From: Aquamicrobium sp.
Lineage (GTDB): Bacteria; Pseudomonadota; Alphaproteobacteria; Rhizobiales; Rhizobiaceae
Assembly: GCF_023954335.1 (NCBI RefSeq)
Contig: NZ_JAMLIE010000003.1
Coordinates: forward strand, 377,713-441,712
Length of the DNA stretch: 64,000 nucleotides
Direction of reading: 5' to 3'
The stretch's first letter is position 1; every line of letters starts with the position of its first letter. Positions 8,216-17,900 of this stretch are shown here, piece after piece. Under the pieces are notes generated by a model. That model saw only the letters and a program-made list of their open reading frames with translations. It made no database searches and was not told where the DNA came from. A program made the translations under genes and the position numbers.

Positions 8216-9013
8216 ATGACCCGCGACACGCTCTTCTCCCCCTTCGAGGTCATCGACGGCGACCGCAGCAAGGGGCTGGTGCTGGTCGCCGACCATGCCG
8301 GCCGGGCGCTGCCGGACGAATACGGCTCGCTCGGGCTCCCCGAGGCGGAGTTCGAGCGCCACATCGCCTACGACATCGGCGTCGAGCGGGTGACGCGGGC
8401 GCTAGCGCGCCTGCTCGACGCGCCGGCGGTGATGGCGCGCTTCTCGCGCCTGCTGATCGACGCCAACCGCGGCGAGGACGACCCGACGCTGATCCGCCAG
8501 CTCTATGACGGCACGGTGATCGCGGCCAACTATCCGATAAGCCCGGAAGAGCGCGAGCGGCGGCTCGACCATTACTACCGGCCCTATCACGACGCGCTCG
8601 GCTCGATGGTCGCCTCCGTCGCCGAGGAAACGCGCGCCGCGCCATTCCTGTTCTCGATCCACTCCTTCACGCCGGCCATGCAGGGCCGGGCGCGGCCATG
8701 GCACGTCTCCATCCTGTGGGACAGCGACGACCGCGCGGTGCGGCCGCTGCTTGAGGCGCTGCGCGCCGATCCCGCCCTCGTCGTCGGCGACAACGAGCCC
8801 TATGACGGGGCGCTGCGCGGCGACACGATGTTCCGCCACGCCATCACCAGCGGCTATGCCCACGCGCTGATCGAGATCCGGCAGGACCTGATCGCGACGC
8901 CGGAAGGCGCGGCAGGCTGGGCGGCGCGCCTTGCGCCGATGCTCGAGACGGTCAACGCCATGCCGCAAATGCACGCCATAGAACGGTACGGCTCGCGCAC
9001 CGGGCCGGTGTGA
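8216..9013 (+). CDS. N-formylglutamate amidohydrolase family protein
   Basis: A 265-residue hydrolase of the FGase/HutG family. The first domain shows VLVADHAGRALPDEYGSLG and the block AYDIGVERVTRALARLLDAPAVMARFSRLLIDANR, both typical metal and substrate-binding regions; SIHSFTP follows. Such enzymes cleave N-formyl-L-glutamate to formate and glutamate in histidine breakdown, but no other hut gene is nearby, so the true substrate may be another N-acyl amino acid. The ATG at 8216 was chosen; the frame is open to 8099. It runs into the DUF1244 gene 16 bases downstream, suggesting a shared transcript. Confidence 0.85.
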   Translation: MTRDTLFSPFEVIDGDRSKGLVLVADHAGRALPDEYGSLGLPEAEFERHIAYDIGVERVTRALARLLDAPAVMARFSRLLIDANRGEDDPTLIRQLYDGTVIAANYPISPEERERRLDHYYRPYHDALGSMVASVAEETRAAPFLFSIHSFTPAMQGRARPWHVSILWDSDDRAVRPLLEALRADPALVVGDNEPYDGALRGDTMFRHAITSGYAHALIEIRQDLIATPEGAAGWAARLAPMLETVNAMPQMHAIERYGSRTGPV

Positions 9014-9029
9014 GCGAAGGAGGTCAGGG

Positions 9030-9338
9030 ATGGGCGCAATGAGCGACGAACAGAGGCGCGATTTCGAGGCCGCCGCCTTCCGCCGGCTGGTCGGGCACCT
9101 GCGCGAGCGCAGCGACGTCCAGAACATCGACCTGATGAACCTCGCCGGCTTCTGCCGTAACTGCCTCGCCAACTGGTATCGCGAGGCGGCGGAGGGCGCG
9201 GGCGTCACGATGGACAAGGACGAAGCGCGCGAGATCATCTACGGCATGCCCTACGAGGCGTGGCGCGCGCGCCACCAGCGCGAGGCGAGCGAGGAGCCGA
9301 AGGCGGCCTTCGCCCATAGCCATCCGAAACATTCGTGA
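9030..9338 (+). CDS. DUF1244 protein
   Basis: A 102-residue protein of the DUF1244 family. The diagnostic centre is RSDVQNIDLMNLAGFCRNCLANWYREAA followed by GMPYEAWRARHQ, with a CxxC (FCRNCL) that could bind metal. A strong AAGGAGG lies just upstream of the start. It follows the amidohydrolase gene and precedes gapR in the same direction, so the three may form one operon. Members are small, conserved in alpha- and gammaproteobacteria, and of unknown function. Confidence 0.9.
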   Translation: MGAMSDEQRRDFEAAAFRRLVGHLRERSDVQNIDLMNLAGFCRNCLANWYREAAEGAGVTMDKDEAREIIYGMPYEAWRARHQREASEEPKAAFAHSHPKHS

Positions 9339-9426
9339 CACGCATTGATTCTTGGCCGCGTCTTTGGCAACCAGACGCACGCGCAATGCGGCCGCGATTC
9401 CCCGGCGGCCGAACTGGAGATTAGAC

Positions 9427-9690
9427 ATGGCCGAAGACATCACCGCCGATTCCGCCCAGACCGTAGCCGCCGGCCAGCTTCGTTCCTTCATCGAGCGCAT
9501 CGAGCGCCTCGAGGAGGAGAAGAAGACGATCGCCGACGACATCAAGGAAGTCTTCGCCGAAGCCAAGGGAACCGGCTTCGACACCAAGGCGATGCGCACG
9601 CTGATCCGCCTGCGCAAGAAGGACCAGGCCGAGCGGCAGGAGGAGGAGGCGATCCTCGACCTCTACATGGCCGCGCTCGGCATGGCCTGA
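9427..9690 (+). CDS. gapR: GapR-type nucleoid-associated protein (DUF2312)
   Basis: An 87-residue DUF2312 protein, homologous to Caulobacter GapR, which clamps overtwisted, AT-rich DNA ahead of replication and transcription machinery and helps topoisomerases. The long N-terminal coiled coil (LRSFIERIERLEEEKKTIADDIKEVFAEAKGTGFD) and the basic helix RTLIRLRKKDQAERQ that contacts DNA are both present. The start at 9427 fits homologues. It is convergent with the transaminase gene, with only 35 bases between the stops. Confidence 0.9.
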   Translation: MAEDITADSAQTVAAGQLRSFIERIERLEEEKKTIADDIKEVFAEAKGTGFDTKAMRTLIRLRKKDQAERQEEEAILDLYMAALGMA

Positions 9691-9725
9691 GCCTCATCCT
9701 TTTTTCATGACGCGGCGGCGGCCGT

Positions 9726-10637
9726 TCAGGCCGCGCCGTCCGCCCTCACCGCCTCGCTCCAGCGCGGGTCGGCGTGCGCCTCCCAGTAGCGGCGGCGCAG
9801 CGCCGTGGTGACGGGGCCGGGAACGCCCTCGCCCACCTGAACGCCGTCGACGCGCGAGACCGGCATGATGCCGCCGGCGGTGCTGGTGATGAAGACCTCG
9901 TCGGCCCGCCTCAATTCGTCGGCCGGAACCGGCCGCTCCTCCACCGTGTAGCCGGCCTCGCGGGCGAGCTCGATCGCGGTTTGCCGCGTGATGCCTTCGA
10001 GCACGCCGCTGTCCGGCGTCGCGACCTTGCCGCCGCGCACGGTGAAGATGTTGAAGCCCGGCCCTTCCGCGACATTGCCGTCGCCGTCGACGAGGACGGC
10101 GGTGGCGTCGCCATGGGCGTAGGCGTCGAAGATGCCGCGCGTCAGGTCGTGCCAGTGATAGTTCTTGACCGTCGGGTCGACCGACGCCTCGGGAATGCGC
10201 ACCACGTCGCTGATGCGCAGGGAAATCCCCGTCTCCTGCGCCGCCTCGCTGGCGATCCACACGAACGGCACGGCAAAGGCGAAGAACGAGTTGCGGCAAA
10301 GGCGCGGGTCGCGCGAGCCGGGCGGCGGCGCCCCGCGCGTCAAGATCATCTCGACATAGGCGTCTTCAAGCCCGGCGAGCGAAACGCAGCGATGGAGGAT
10401 CGCGCTCAGCGCCGCGTCGTCGACCGGCAACGTCATGCGCAGCTTGTCGACCCCGCGCTTGAAGCGGGCGATGTGCGCGTCGAGGCGGAAGAAGCGCCCC
10501 TTCCAGACATGGACGACGTCGTAGGTGGCGTCGGAGCGCAGGAAGCCCCAGTCGGTGATCGGCACCCGCGCCTCGGCTATCGGCACGTAGTCCCCGTCGA
10601 CCCACGCGGCGCCCTGCGAGAAGCGGTCAGCGTCCAT
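9726..10637 (-). CDS. Class IV PLP transaminase, (R)-amine transaminase-like
   Basis: A 303-residue fold-type IV aminotransferase. The catalytic lysine is in DPTVKNYHWHDLTRG (about residue 158). Rather than the signatures of D-alanine or branched-chain enzymes, it carries LRSDATYDVVHVWKGRFFRLDAHI near the N terminus and DAYVEMILTRG around residue 95, then FVWIA and EGPGFNIF. These blocks look like those of (R)-selective amine:pyruvate transaminases. The start at 10637 is set by AGGAGG seven bases upstream; an ATG six codons earlier is less well placed. The gene is downstream of nirS on the same strand but separated by a terminator. Family assignment is firm; the substrate is an inference. Confidence 0.8.
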   Translation of the reverse strand: MDADRFSQGAAWVDGDYVPIAEARVPITDWGFLRSDATYDVVHVWKGRFFRLDAHIARFKRGVDKLRMTLPVDDAALSAILHRCVSLAGLEDAYVEMILTRGAPPPGSRDPRLCRNSFFAFAVPFVWIASEAAQETGISLRISDVVRIPEASVDPTVKNYHWHDLTRGIFDAYAHGDATAVLVDGDGNVAEGPGFNIFTVRGGKVATPDSGVLEGITRQTAIELAREAGYTVEERPVPADELRRADEVFITSTAGGIMPVSRVDGVQVGEGVPGPVTTALRRRYWEAHADPRWSEAVRADGAA

Positions 10638-10746
10638 TCCGGCCTCCTGCATCATCGACCATGGACGCCATCATGGCCGTTTGCCGGACGAGGGAAAATG
10701 CGCCACCCGCCCCATTCGGCAATTCCAGACGGAAACGGCGGAGCGG

Positions 10747-10779
10747 AAAAGGAAAGGGGCGGGCGGATGGCGCCCGCCC
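10747..10779 (-). terminator. Terminator of nirS
   Basis: A perfect 9-bp GC stem (10757-10765 with 10771-10779, five-base loop) is followed on the minus strand by CTTTCCTTTT. It lies 18 bases beyond the nirS stop codon and separates nirS from the transaminase gene. Confidence 0.7.
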
Positions 10780-10797
10780 ATCCCTGCAGGCGCAAGG

Positions 10798-12540
10798 TCA
10801 GTAGATGTCCTTCTGGGTATTGAGGACGTTGAACTTGCCCGTCGGCGTGATCAGGCCCTTGTCCTTGATCACCTTCTTCAGCTCCAGCGTCTTGTCGTCG
10901 ACGACGACGATGGCGCTTTCCTTGTCCTTGGCGTTCCACACCGAGAACCAGACCTCGGTGCCCTCCTTGTTGAATTCTGGCTGGACGACGCGCGGCTGGC
11001 CTTCGGTGATGCCGGCCCACTCGACGATCGGCAGGGTGACGAATTCGGGGTCCTCGTCCGGGTTGCCGCCCATCTTGTCGATGTCGAACACCGCCGCCGC
11101 CGCGGAAATCTCGGCATCGGGGTTGAAGGTGGCATCGACATAGAGGTGCTTGGAGTTCGGATGCGTCTTGATGAACAGCGAGCCGCCGCCGAGCGCCGGG
11201 AAGCTGTCGACGATCTTCCAGGCATGGTCGGCGTTGCCTTCCGGATCGGTGCCGACCAGCGCCACCGTCTCGTCGCCCAGATGCGAGGTCGCCCAGACCG
11301 GGCCGTAGACCGGGTGCGTGAAGTTCGCGCCGCGCCCCGGATGCGGGATCTGGCCGCCGGTCTCTATCAGCGCCGTCAGCTTGTCCTCCTTGGTGTCGAC
11401 CACCGCGATCTTGCCGCGCTGGTTGGCCGCCACGAGGAAGTAGCGCTTGGTGCTGTCGAACCCGCCATCGTGCAGGAAGCGCTCGGCCTCGACCTCGACC
11501 GTCTTCAGGTTCTTCAGGTCGGTGTAGTCAACGAACAGGATCTTGCCCGTCTCCTTCACGTTGACGATGAACTCGGGATTGTTGTGCGACGACACGATCG
11601 AGGCGACGCGCGGCTCGGGGTGGTAGACCTGCTCGTCATAAACGTTGCCGCGGGTGGAGACGATCTTCAGCGGCTCTAGCGTCTCGCCGTCCATGATGAC
11701 GTATTGCGGCGGCCAGTAGCCGCCGGCGATGGCGTACCTGTCCTCGTAGCCGGCGAACTTCGAGGTCTCGACCGAGCGCGCCTCGATGCCGATCTTGATC
11801 TGGGCGACGTTGGCCGGGGTCTCCATCCACAGATCGATCATGTTGACGAGGCCGTCGCGGCCGATGACGAACAGATAGCGCCCCGAGGCCGAGATGCGGC
11901 TGATGTGGACGGCATAGCCGGTGTCGATCACCGCCCTGATGTCGTAGGTGCCGCCGTCGATCAGCGCGATCTGGCCGGAATCGCGCAGCGTCACCGACAT
12001 CAGGTTGTCGAGGTCGATGTCGTTCATCTTCTCCTTCGGCCGGTCCTCGGGCTTGACGAGAACCTGCCACGACGCCTGCATCTCGGGCATGCCCCATTCG
12101 GGCGGCGCCGGCGGCTCGATCATCAGGTACTTCGCCATCATGGCGATCTCGTCCTCGGTCAGCTCGCCCGAGGTGCCCCAGTTGGGCATGCCAGCCGGCG
12201 AGCCGTAGGTGATGAAGTCGCGCAGATAGTCGAAGCCGTGCCCGATCGTGATGTCGGTGGTCAGCGCCTTGCCGGTCGCGCCCTTGCGCAGCACGCCGTG
12301 GCAGCCGGCGCAGCGCTCGAAATAGATCTTGGTCCCGGCGTCGAACTCTTCCTTCGACATGATCGGGTCGTTCGGGTCCATGCCCGAAATCTCGACGCCG
12401 AGCTGGGCGAGCGTCGCCATCGCGCCGCCGGCCTGCGCCTGCGGTTCCTTGGCCGAGGCAGGAAAGGCATGGAGCACCAGCGCCAGTGCTGCCGTCCCTG
12501 CCAGATAAGCATAGGTGGGTAATTTGGTTCGGTGCGTCAT
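10798..12540 (-). CDS. nirS: Cytochrome cd1 nitrite reductase
   Basis: A 580-residue periplasmic enzyme reducing nitrite to nitric oxide in denitrification. Residues 1-30 are a signal peptide ending ASA. The c-type haem site is CAGCH at 77-81. The eight-bladed d1 propeller contains the d1 axial histidine in GYAVHISR (H212) and the two distal active-site histidines in FLHDGG (H357) and PHPGRGANF (H400), all three of which true NirS needs and NirN/NirF paralogues do not fully keep. The protein ends TGKFNVLNTQKDIY. A GGAGG precedes the start. None of the d1 biosynthesis genes (nirE, F, J, DLGH) or an electron donor is in the window. A TonB receptor is divergent. Confidence 0.97.
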   Translation of the reverse strand: MTHRTKLPTYAYLAGTAALALVLHAFPASAKEPQAQAGGAMATLAQLGVEISGMDPNDPIMSKEEFDAGTKIYFERCAGCHGVLRKGATGKALTTDITIGHGFDYLRDFITYGSPAGMPNWGTSGELTEDEIAMMAKYLMIEPPAPPEWGMPEMQASWQVLVKPEDRPKEKMNDIDLDNLMSVTLRDSGQIALIDGGTYDIRAVIDTGYAVHISRISASGRYLFVIGRDGLVNMIDLWMETPANVAQIKIGIEARSVETSKFAGYEDRYAIAGGYWPPQYVIMDGETLEPLKIVSTRGNVYDEQVYHPEPRVASIVSSHNNPEFIVNVKETGKILFVDYTDLKNLKTVEVEAERFLHDGGFDSTKRYFLVAANQRGKIAVVDTKEDKLTALIETGGQIPHPGRGANFTHPVYGPVWATSHLGDETVALVGTDPEGNADHAWKIVDSFPALGGGSLFIKTHPNSKHLYVDATFNPDAEISAAAAVFDIDKMGGNPDEDPEFVTLPIVEWAGITEGQPRVVQPEFNKEGTEVWFSVWNAKDKESAIVVVDDKTLELKKVIKDKGLITPTGKFNVLNTQKDIY

Positions 12541-12599
12541 GGTTACCTCCGATGGTTGAACCCGCGCAGCCACTGTGAATATTTGCGGAAATTTTCTCC

Positions 12600-12613
12600 T
12601 TGACGATTGTTAG
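12600..12613 (-). promoter_or_regulatory. Candidate FNR/NnrR-type box upstream of nirS
   Basis: Plus-strand TTGAC-GATT-GTTAG: one half matches the TTGAC/GTCAA half-site of Crp/FNR-family denitrification regulators exactly, the other only in part. The centre is about 66 bases before the nirS start, which allows a -41.5 placement if transcription starts near 12565; a weak -10-like TATTCA lies at 12581-12576 on the minus strand. A candidate only. Confidence 0.4.
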
Positions 12614-12667
12614 GTTGGATCGCGATAGGTTCCGCGCGCCCCGCGACCAGTTGTCACAACGGCTGAC

Positions 12668-12681
12668 CTGACAATAGTCAA
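12668..12681. promoter_or_regulatory. FNR/NnrR-type palindrome between nirS and the TonB receptor
   Basis: CTGAC-AATA-GTCAA, which departs from the symmetrical TTGAC-N4-GTCAA form by a single base. It lies 128 bases before the nirS start and about 90 before the TonB receptor start, so it could serve either gene. Just to its left is a TTGTCA/TGACAA inverted repeat at 12651-12674 that shares its right arm. Confidence 0.5.
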
Positions 12682-12770
12682 GGCGTTTGCGGCGCCCCTC
12701 CCGCACTGTTCTTGCCGACAGAACCCAGCATGAGGGGGCCGGCATCCGGATGCGGGGCCGGCGATCGAGA

Positions 12771-14909
12771 ATGACCCATATCGATCGATCGAACGGTTTG
12801 CGCCGGGTCCGCCCGGCGTTGCGAAAGGCCGGGCTCGCCCTGGCGCTGACCTCGGCCTGCGGGGCGACGGGCGCGGCGCAGGCCCAGGACGGCGTCACCT
12901 GGCTCGGCACCATCGCCGTCATCGGCACCCGCACCGAGACCTCGGTGCAGGACAACCCCGCCTCGGTGACGGTCCTCGACAGGCAGGAGATGGAGAGGAA
13001 GACGCCGGAGAGCGTCGCCGAGATGCTGCGCGACGTGCCGGGCGTCGAGGTGGTGGATTCCTCCGCGCCGGGCATGAAGCGGATTTCCATCCGCGGCGAA
13101 TCCTCGCGCCGCGTCACCATCCTCGTCGACGGGCAGGAGATCACCGATCATTCCGACTACGGCACGCCGGTCCTGATCGACCCGTCCAATGTCGAGCGCA
13201 TCGAGGTGGTGCGCGGCCCCGCCTCGGTGCTGCACGGCGCCAAGGCCATCGGCGGTGTGGTCAACATCATCACCAAGCGCGGCGCCGACAAGCCGGTCGA
13301 GGTCGAGACCGGCGGCACCTACTATTCCGGCACGGCCGGCTGGCAGGGCTGGGCCGCGGTCTCCGGCACGGTGGGCAATTTCGACTATCGTTTCTCCGGC
13401 AGCCTCGACGATCACGGCGACCGCCGCGTGCCGGACGGCCGCTACACCTCGACCGGCCGCCTCGACGGCACCGCCTTCGGCAACGACAACATCTCGGCGC
13501 ATCTGGGCTACACCTTCGGCGAGGCGGGCAACCACTACATCGCGGTGAAGGCGATGCAGCACCGGCTCTGGAGCGAGAGCTGGACCGACCCGGCGACGCT
13601 CGTTCCCCCGATCGTCGATTTCAGGATCGACCTGCCGAAGCGCGACCTGCGCAAGGTCGGGCTCCATTACGAGGGCAGCGACATCAGCGACATCGTGCGC
13701 AAGGTCCGCCTCGACGGCTATTATCAGGAGGTGGACCGGCTGTTCACAAATGAAGTGGCGATCCGGCCCAATCCGATGCTGCCGGTCGTCCAGCGCACGC
13801 GGACGGTTTCCGAGGACGTCAACACCCACTGGGGCGGCACGGCGCAGGTGGACCTCCAGTTCCATCCCGACCACTACACCATCGTCGGGCTGCACTATCT
13901 CGACGACTCGCTCGCCGCCAGCAAGGCGACGGCTCCGGTTCCCGCGCCGCCGATCGTTCCGGCGCCGGTCACCGACGACGCCTCGATCCGCACGGTCTCG
14001 GCCTTCGCCCAGAACGAATGGTCCTTCGCCGACGATTTCAGGCTGACGGCGGGCGCGCGCTACTACCACACCCGCACCGACCTCGCTCACACCAGCGACC
14101 CGGACCGGCAGGACTATGCCGGCCGCAGCGACGGCCGCTTCGTCACCTCGCTCGGCCTCGTCTATACCGGCATCGGGAACACGACGCTGAGGGCGCTCTA
14201 TTCCGAAGGCTACATCACGCCGACGCTGTTCCAGCTCTTCAGCGACTCGATCGCGCGCGAGCGCGTCATCTTCGGCAATCCGGCCCTGAAGCCGGAAACC
14301 TCGCGCAATGCCGAGATCGGCGCGCGCTACGACGCCGGCGGCCTGATCGTCGACGCCACCGCCTTCTACAGCGAGGCGCAGGACTACATCACGCGGGCGA
14401 CCTGCGCCTCCGTCGGCACGTGCCCCGGCCGCTATCTCACCCGGCCGCGCTTCATCTACGACAACGCCAACACGGCAAGGACCTACGGCCTCGAGCTCGC
14501 CGCCGAGTACATCCTGCCCGGCACCACGCTGACGCCCTACGTCACCGGCACGTGGATGCGGCGCGAGCTGACCTTCGACACGGTCTCGACCTATCACAGC
14601 AACACGCCGGCGCTCTCGGGCCGCTTCGGCCTGCGCTGGGAGGGCGAACTGGCCGGCCGCAACGTCTGGAGCGACCTTTACGTGCGTGCCGCGACGGCGG
14701 TCTCCGAGCAGGAGGAAGGCGGACCCCTGCGCCGCCTGCCCGGCTGGGCGACGCTCAACCTCGCCTTCGGCGGCGCGTTCGGCGAGGACGAAAAATATCG
14801 CTTCAGCGTCGCCTTCAACAACATCCTCGACAAGGAATACCGCTCGTCCTTCGACGAGGTTCCCGGGATCGGCCGCAGCGTCGAGGCGACGGTGCGGGTG
14901 AAGTTCTGA
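12771..14909 (+). CDS. TonB-dependent outer-membrane receptor
   Basis: A 712-residue receptor: signal peptide (LALALTSACGATGAAQAQ), a plug domain (about residues 45-165) with the start IAVIGTRTETSVQDNPASVTVLDRQEM, RISIRGESSRRVTILVDGQEI and VERIEVVRGPASVLHGAKAIGGVVNIIT, then a 22-strand barrel ending in VRVKF with a terminal phenylalanine. The plug and barrel style is that of haem/haemoglobin or catecholate-siderophore receptors; the ligand cannot be fixed. The ATG at 12771 gives the cleanest signal peptide. It is divergent from nirS and shares its 230-base control region, which hints at co-regulation under low oxygen, perhaps to supply iron or haem for NirS. Confidence 0.88.
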   Translation: MTHIDRSNGLRRVRPALRKAGLALALTSACGATGAAQAQDGVTWLGTIAVIGTRTETSVQDNPASVTVLDRQEMERKTPESVAEMLRDVPGVEVVDSSAPGMKRISIRGESSRRVTILVDGQEITDHSDYGTPVLIDPSNVERIEVVRGPASVLHGAKAIGGVVNIITKRGADKPVEVETGGTYYSGTAGWQGWAAVSGTVGNFDYRFSGSLDDHGDRRVPDGRYTSTGRLDGTAFGNDNISAHLGYTFGEAGNHYIAVKAMQHRLWSESWTDPATLVPPIVDFRIDLPKRDLRKVGLHYEGSDISDIVRKVRLDGYYQEVDRLFTNEVAIRPNPMLPVVQRTRTVSEDVNTHWGGTAQVDLQFHPDHYTIVGLHYLDDSLAASKATAPVPAPPIVPAPVTDDASIRTVSAFAQNEWSFADDFRLTAGARYYHTRTDLAHTSDPDRQDYAGRSDGRFVTSLGLVYTGIGNTTLRALYSEGYITPTLFQLFSDSIARERVIFGNPALKPETSRNAEIGARYDAGGLIVDATAFYSEAQDYITRATCASVGTCPGRYLTRPRFIYDNANTARTYGLELAAEYILPGTTLTPYVTGTWMRRELTFDTVSTYHSNTPALSGRFGLRWEGELAGRNVWSDLYVRAATAVSEQEEGGPLRRLPGWATLNLAFGGAFGEDEKYRFSVAFNNILDKEYRSSFDEVPGIGRSVEATVRVKF

Positions 14910-14912
14910 AGC

Positions 14913-14933
14913 GCTCCCCCCTTTTGGGGGAGC
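14913..14933. terminator. Bidirectional hairpin between the TonB receptor and RND genes
   Basis: A perfect 8-bp stem, GCTCCCCC (14913-14920) and GGGGGAGC (14926-14933), with a five-base loop, fills the 25-base gap between two convergent genes. No strong T tail is visible on either side, so it may act weakly in both directions. Confidence 0.5.
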
Positions 14934-14934
14934 C

Positions 14935-17900
14935 CTACTCCGCCGCCTTGGGCAGGGGCATGTCGTCCTTGGCCGCCACCGCTTCGGGCTCGGCGTCTTC
15001 GACGCCGCTTCCACGGCCGAACAGCCGCGCCAGAAGCCCGCGCCGCTTCTCGCCCGCCGGGCGGTTGTCGCGGGTGAACACCATCAGCGCCGAGGGTGTG
15101 ACGATCAGCGTCAGCACCGTGGCGAAGGCGAGCCCGTAGACGATGGCCGAGGACAGCGAGATCCACCACTGGGTCGACGGCGCGTTGATCGTCGTCTCGT
15201 GGTGGAACAGCTCCAGCCCGAGGCCGAGCGCGATCGGCAGCACGCCGAGGATGGCGGCGGCAGCCGTCAGCACCACCGGGCGGGCGCGCTCGCGGCAGGT
15301 CTGGAGCACGGCGTCGAGCTTGTTCCAGCCCTCGTGGCGCAGCCGGTCGTAGGTGTCGATCAGCACGATGTTGTTGTTGACCACCACGCCGGCCAGCGCG
15401 ATGACGCCGATGCCCGACATGATGATGCCGAAGGCCTGGCCGGTGAGCAGCAGGCCGAGGAACACGCCGATCGTCGACATCACCACCGTCATCAGGACGA
15501 GGAAGACGCTGGTGAACTTGTTGAACTGGGCGAGCAGCACGATGAAGATCAGGAAGATCGCCGCGCCGAAGGCGTTGGCGAGGAAGGCGCTGGCGTCGTC
15601 GCTCTCCTGGCTGGAGCCGGCGAGCTTCCACGTCGCGCTGCCGAGGTCCATGCCGCCGACCGCCTCCTGCACCTGCGCCTGCACGGCCGAGACCTGGAAG
15701 CCGGAGGCGACGTTGGCCTGCACCACCACAGTGCGCTCGCCGTCGATGCGGTTCAGGATGCCGGTGCGCGGCTCGGGCTTGCGGGTGACGAAGTTGGAGA
15801 TCGGCACCGAGCCGAGCGGCGTCTCGATGCGCAACTCGTCGAGCGTCGACAGCGTGCGGCGATCCTCGGGCAGGCGCAGACGGATGTCGACCGCGTCGTC
15901 CGCGCCGGCCGGGCGGTAGTCGGTCAGCTTGAGACCCGAGGTGACGAGCTGCACGACGACGCCGACGCCGATCGGGCTGATGCCGTGCTGGGCGGCCTTG
16001 GTCCGGTCGATGTTGAGCGCCCAGTCGACGCCGGGCGGCGGCAGGCCGTCGGAAATGTCGATGACGCCGGGGATCTCGCCGAGCCGGGCGGCGACGGCGC
16101 GGGCATGATCGTCCAGCCCCTGCGGATCGGCCGCCGAGACACGGACCTGGACCGGCTTGCCGGTCGGCGGGCCGGCATCCGGCACACGCACCTCGACGTC
16201 GACGCCGGGAATGCCGGCCATGACGGCGCGCAGATCGTCGAGGATCTCGTGCGCGGGCTTGCGCTCGCGCCAGTCGACGAACTCGTACTGGATGACGCCG
16301 ACGACGTCCTCGGGAATGTCCTGCGCGCCGCGCACCTGGCCGACGCGGGTGTAGACGGATTCGATGCCCGGCCAGCCGAGCAGCCTGTCCTCGGCCTTGC
16401 GGGTGGCCGCATCCATCTCGGCGAGCGAGAGGTTGCCGCGCGCATGGACGTAGAGCAGGCCGTAATCCGGCTCGACATTGGGGAAGAACTCGACGCCCTT
16501 GCCGTAATGCGAATAGGCGTACATGACGCCGACGAGCAGGCCGAGCGCCAGCATCAGCACCGTCTTCGGGAAGCGCACCGCCTGCTTGACCACGGCCATG
16601 TACCAGCCGTCGCGCAATTCGCCCTCTTCATGGACATGCGCCTTGGCGAACTTCGCCCCGAGCGTCGGGGTGAAGACCAGCGCGTAGAGCATCGAGGCGG
16701 CGAGCGTGACGATCAGCGTGATCGGCAGGTACTTCATGAAGTCGCCGACCAGGCCGGGCCAGAACAGCAGCGGCGAGAAGGCGGCGATGCGCGTCAGCGT
16801 CGCGGCGGCCACCGGCCCGGCCATGCGCTTGGCGGCGAGCTCGAACGCGGCCTCGCGCGGCATGCCCTCCGACATGCGCCGCTCGGCGAATTCGACCACG
16901 ATGATGGCGTCGTCCACCAGCATGCCGACGGCGAGGATCAGGCTGAACAGCACGATCATGTTGATCGTGAAGCCCATCAGCGCGAGCAGCAGGATGCCCA
17001 TCAGGAACGAAGACGGGATGGCGAGGCCGATCAGCAGCGACGAGCGGCCCGACAGCGCGTAGAGGATGACGATGAAGACGAGGATGACGGCGATCAGCAC
17101 ATGGTTCTGCAGCTCGCCGAGAAGTTGGTTGATGAAGACCGACTTGTCCTGCGTGTAGGTGACGGTCATGCCCTCGGGCAGCGTCTTCTGGAAGGCGTCG
17201 GCGATCCGCTTCACCTCCTCCACCGCATCGACGAGGTTGGCGCCGGTGCGCTTCTTGACCTCGATGGCGATGGCCGGCTTGCCGTCGAGCCGGGTGATCG
17301 TCTCGGCATCGGCATGGGTCGAGCGCACGGTGGCGAGGTCCTGCGCGCGCACGATGGCGTTGCGGCCGGCGAGGATCGGCAGGTTGGCGACGTCCTCGAC
17401 CGTCTCGATCAGCGCCGGCACCTTGACCGCGTACTTGCCCTCGCTGCCCTGCAGCGCGCCGGCGGCGACGAGGCTGTTCGAGGCGTTCATGCCGTCGAGC
17501 AAATCATCGAGCTTCAGCCCGTAGGAAGTCAGCTTCATCGGGTCGATGACGACCTCGACCAGATCGTCGCGCGCGCCCTGCAGCACGCCCTCGAGCACGC
17601 CCGGCACCTCCTCGATGCGGTCGCGCAGCTGGCGCGCCGCCGCCGTCAGCACGCGCTCCGGCACGTGGCCGGACAGGGTGACGACAAGAACGGGGAACTC
17701 GGAGATGTTGACCTCGTGGACGCTCGGCTCGTCCGCGCCCTGCGGCAGGTCCTGCCTGGCCGTGTCGACCCCGTTGCGGGTGTCGTCGAGCGCGGTCTTC
17801 AGGTCCGTCGACGGGTCGAACTCGAGCAGCACGTAGCCGCCGCCCTGATAGGCGGCCGAGCGCATCTCCTTGACGCCCTTGATGGTCTTCAACCGCGTCT

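Noticed and set aside
10798..12540. NirN or NirF paralogue instead of NirS
   Set aside because: The c-haem site, the d1 axial histidine and both distal active-site histidines are all present, and the sequence follows Pseudomonas-type NirS closely through the propeller.
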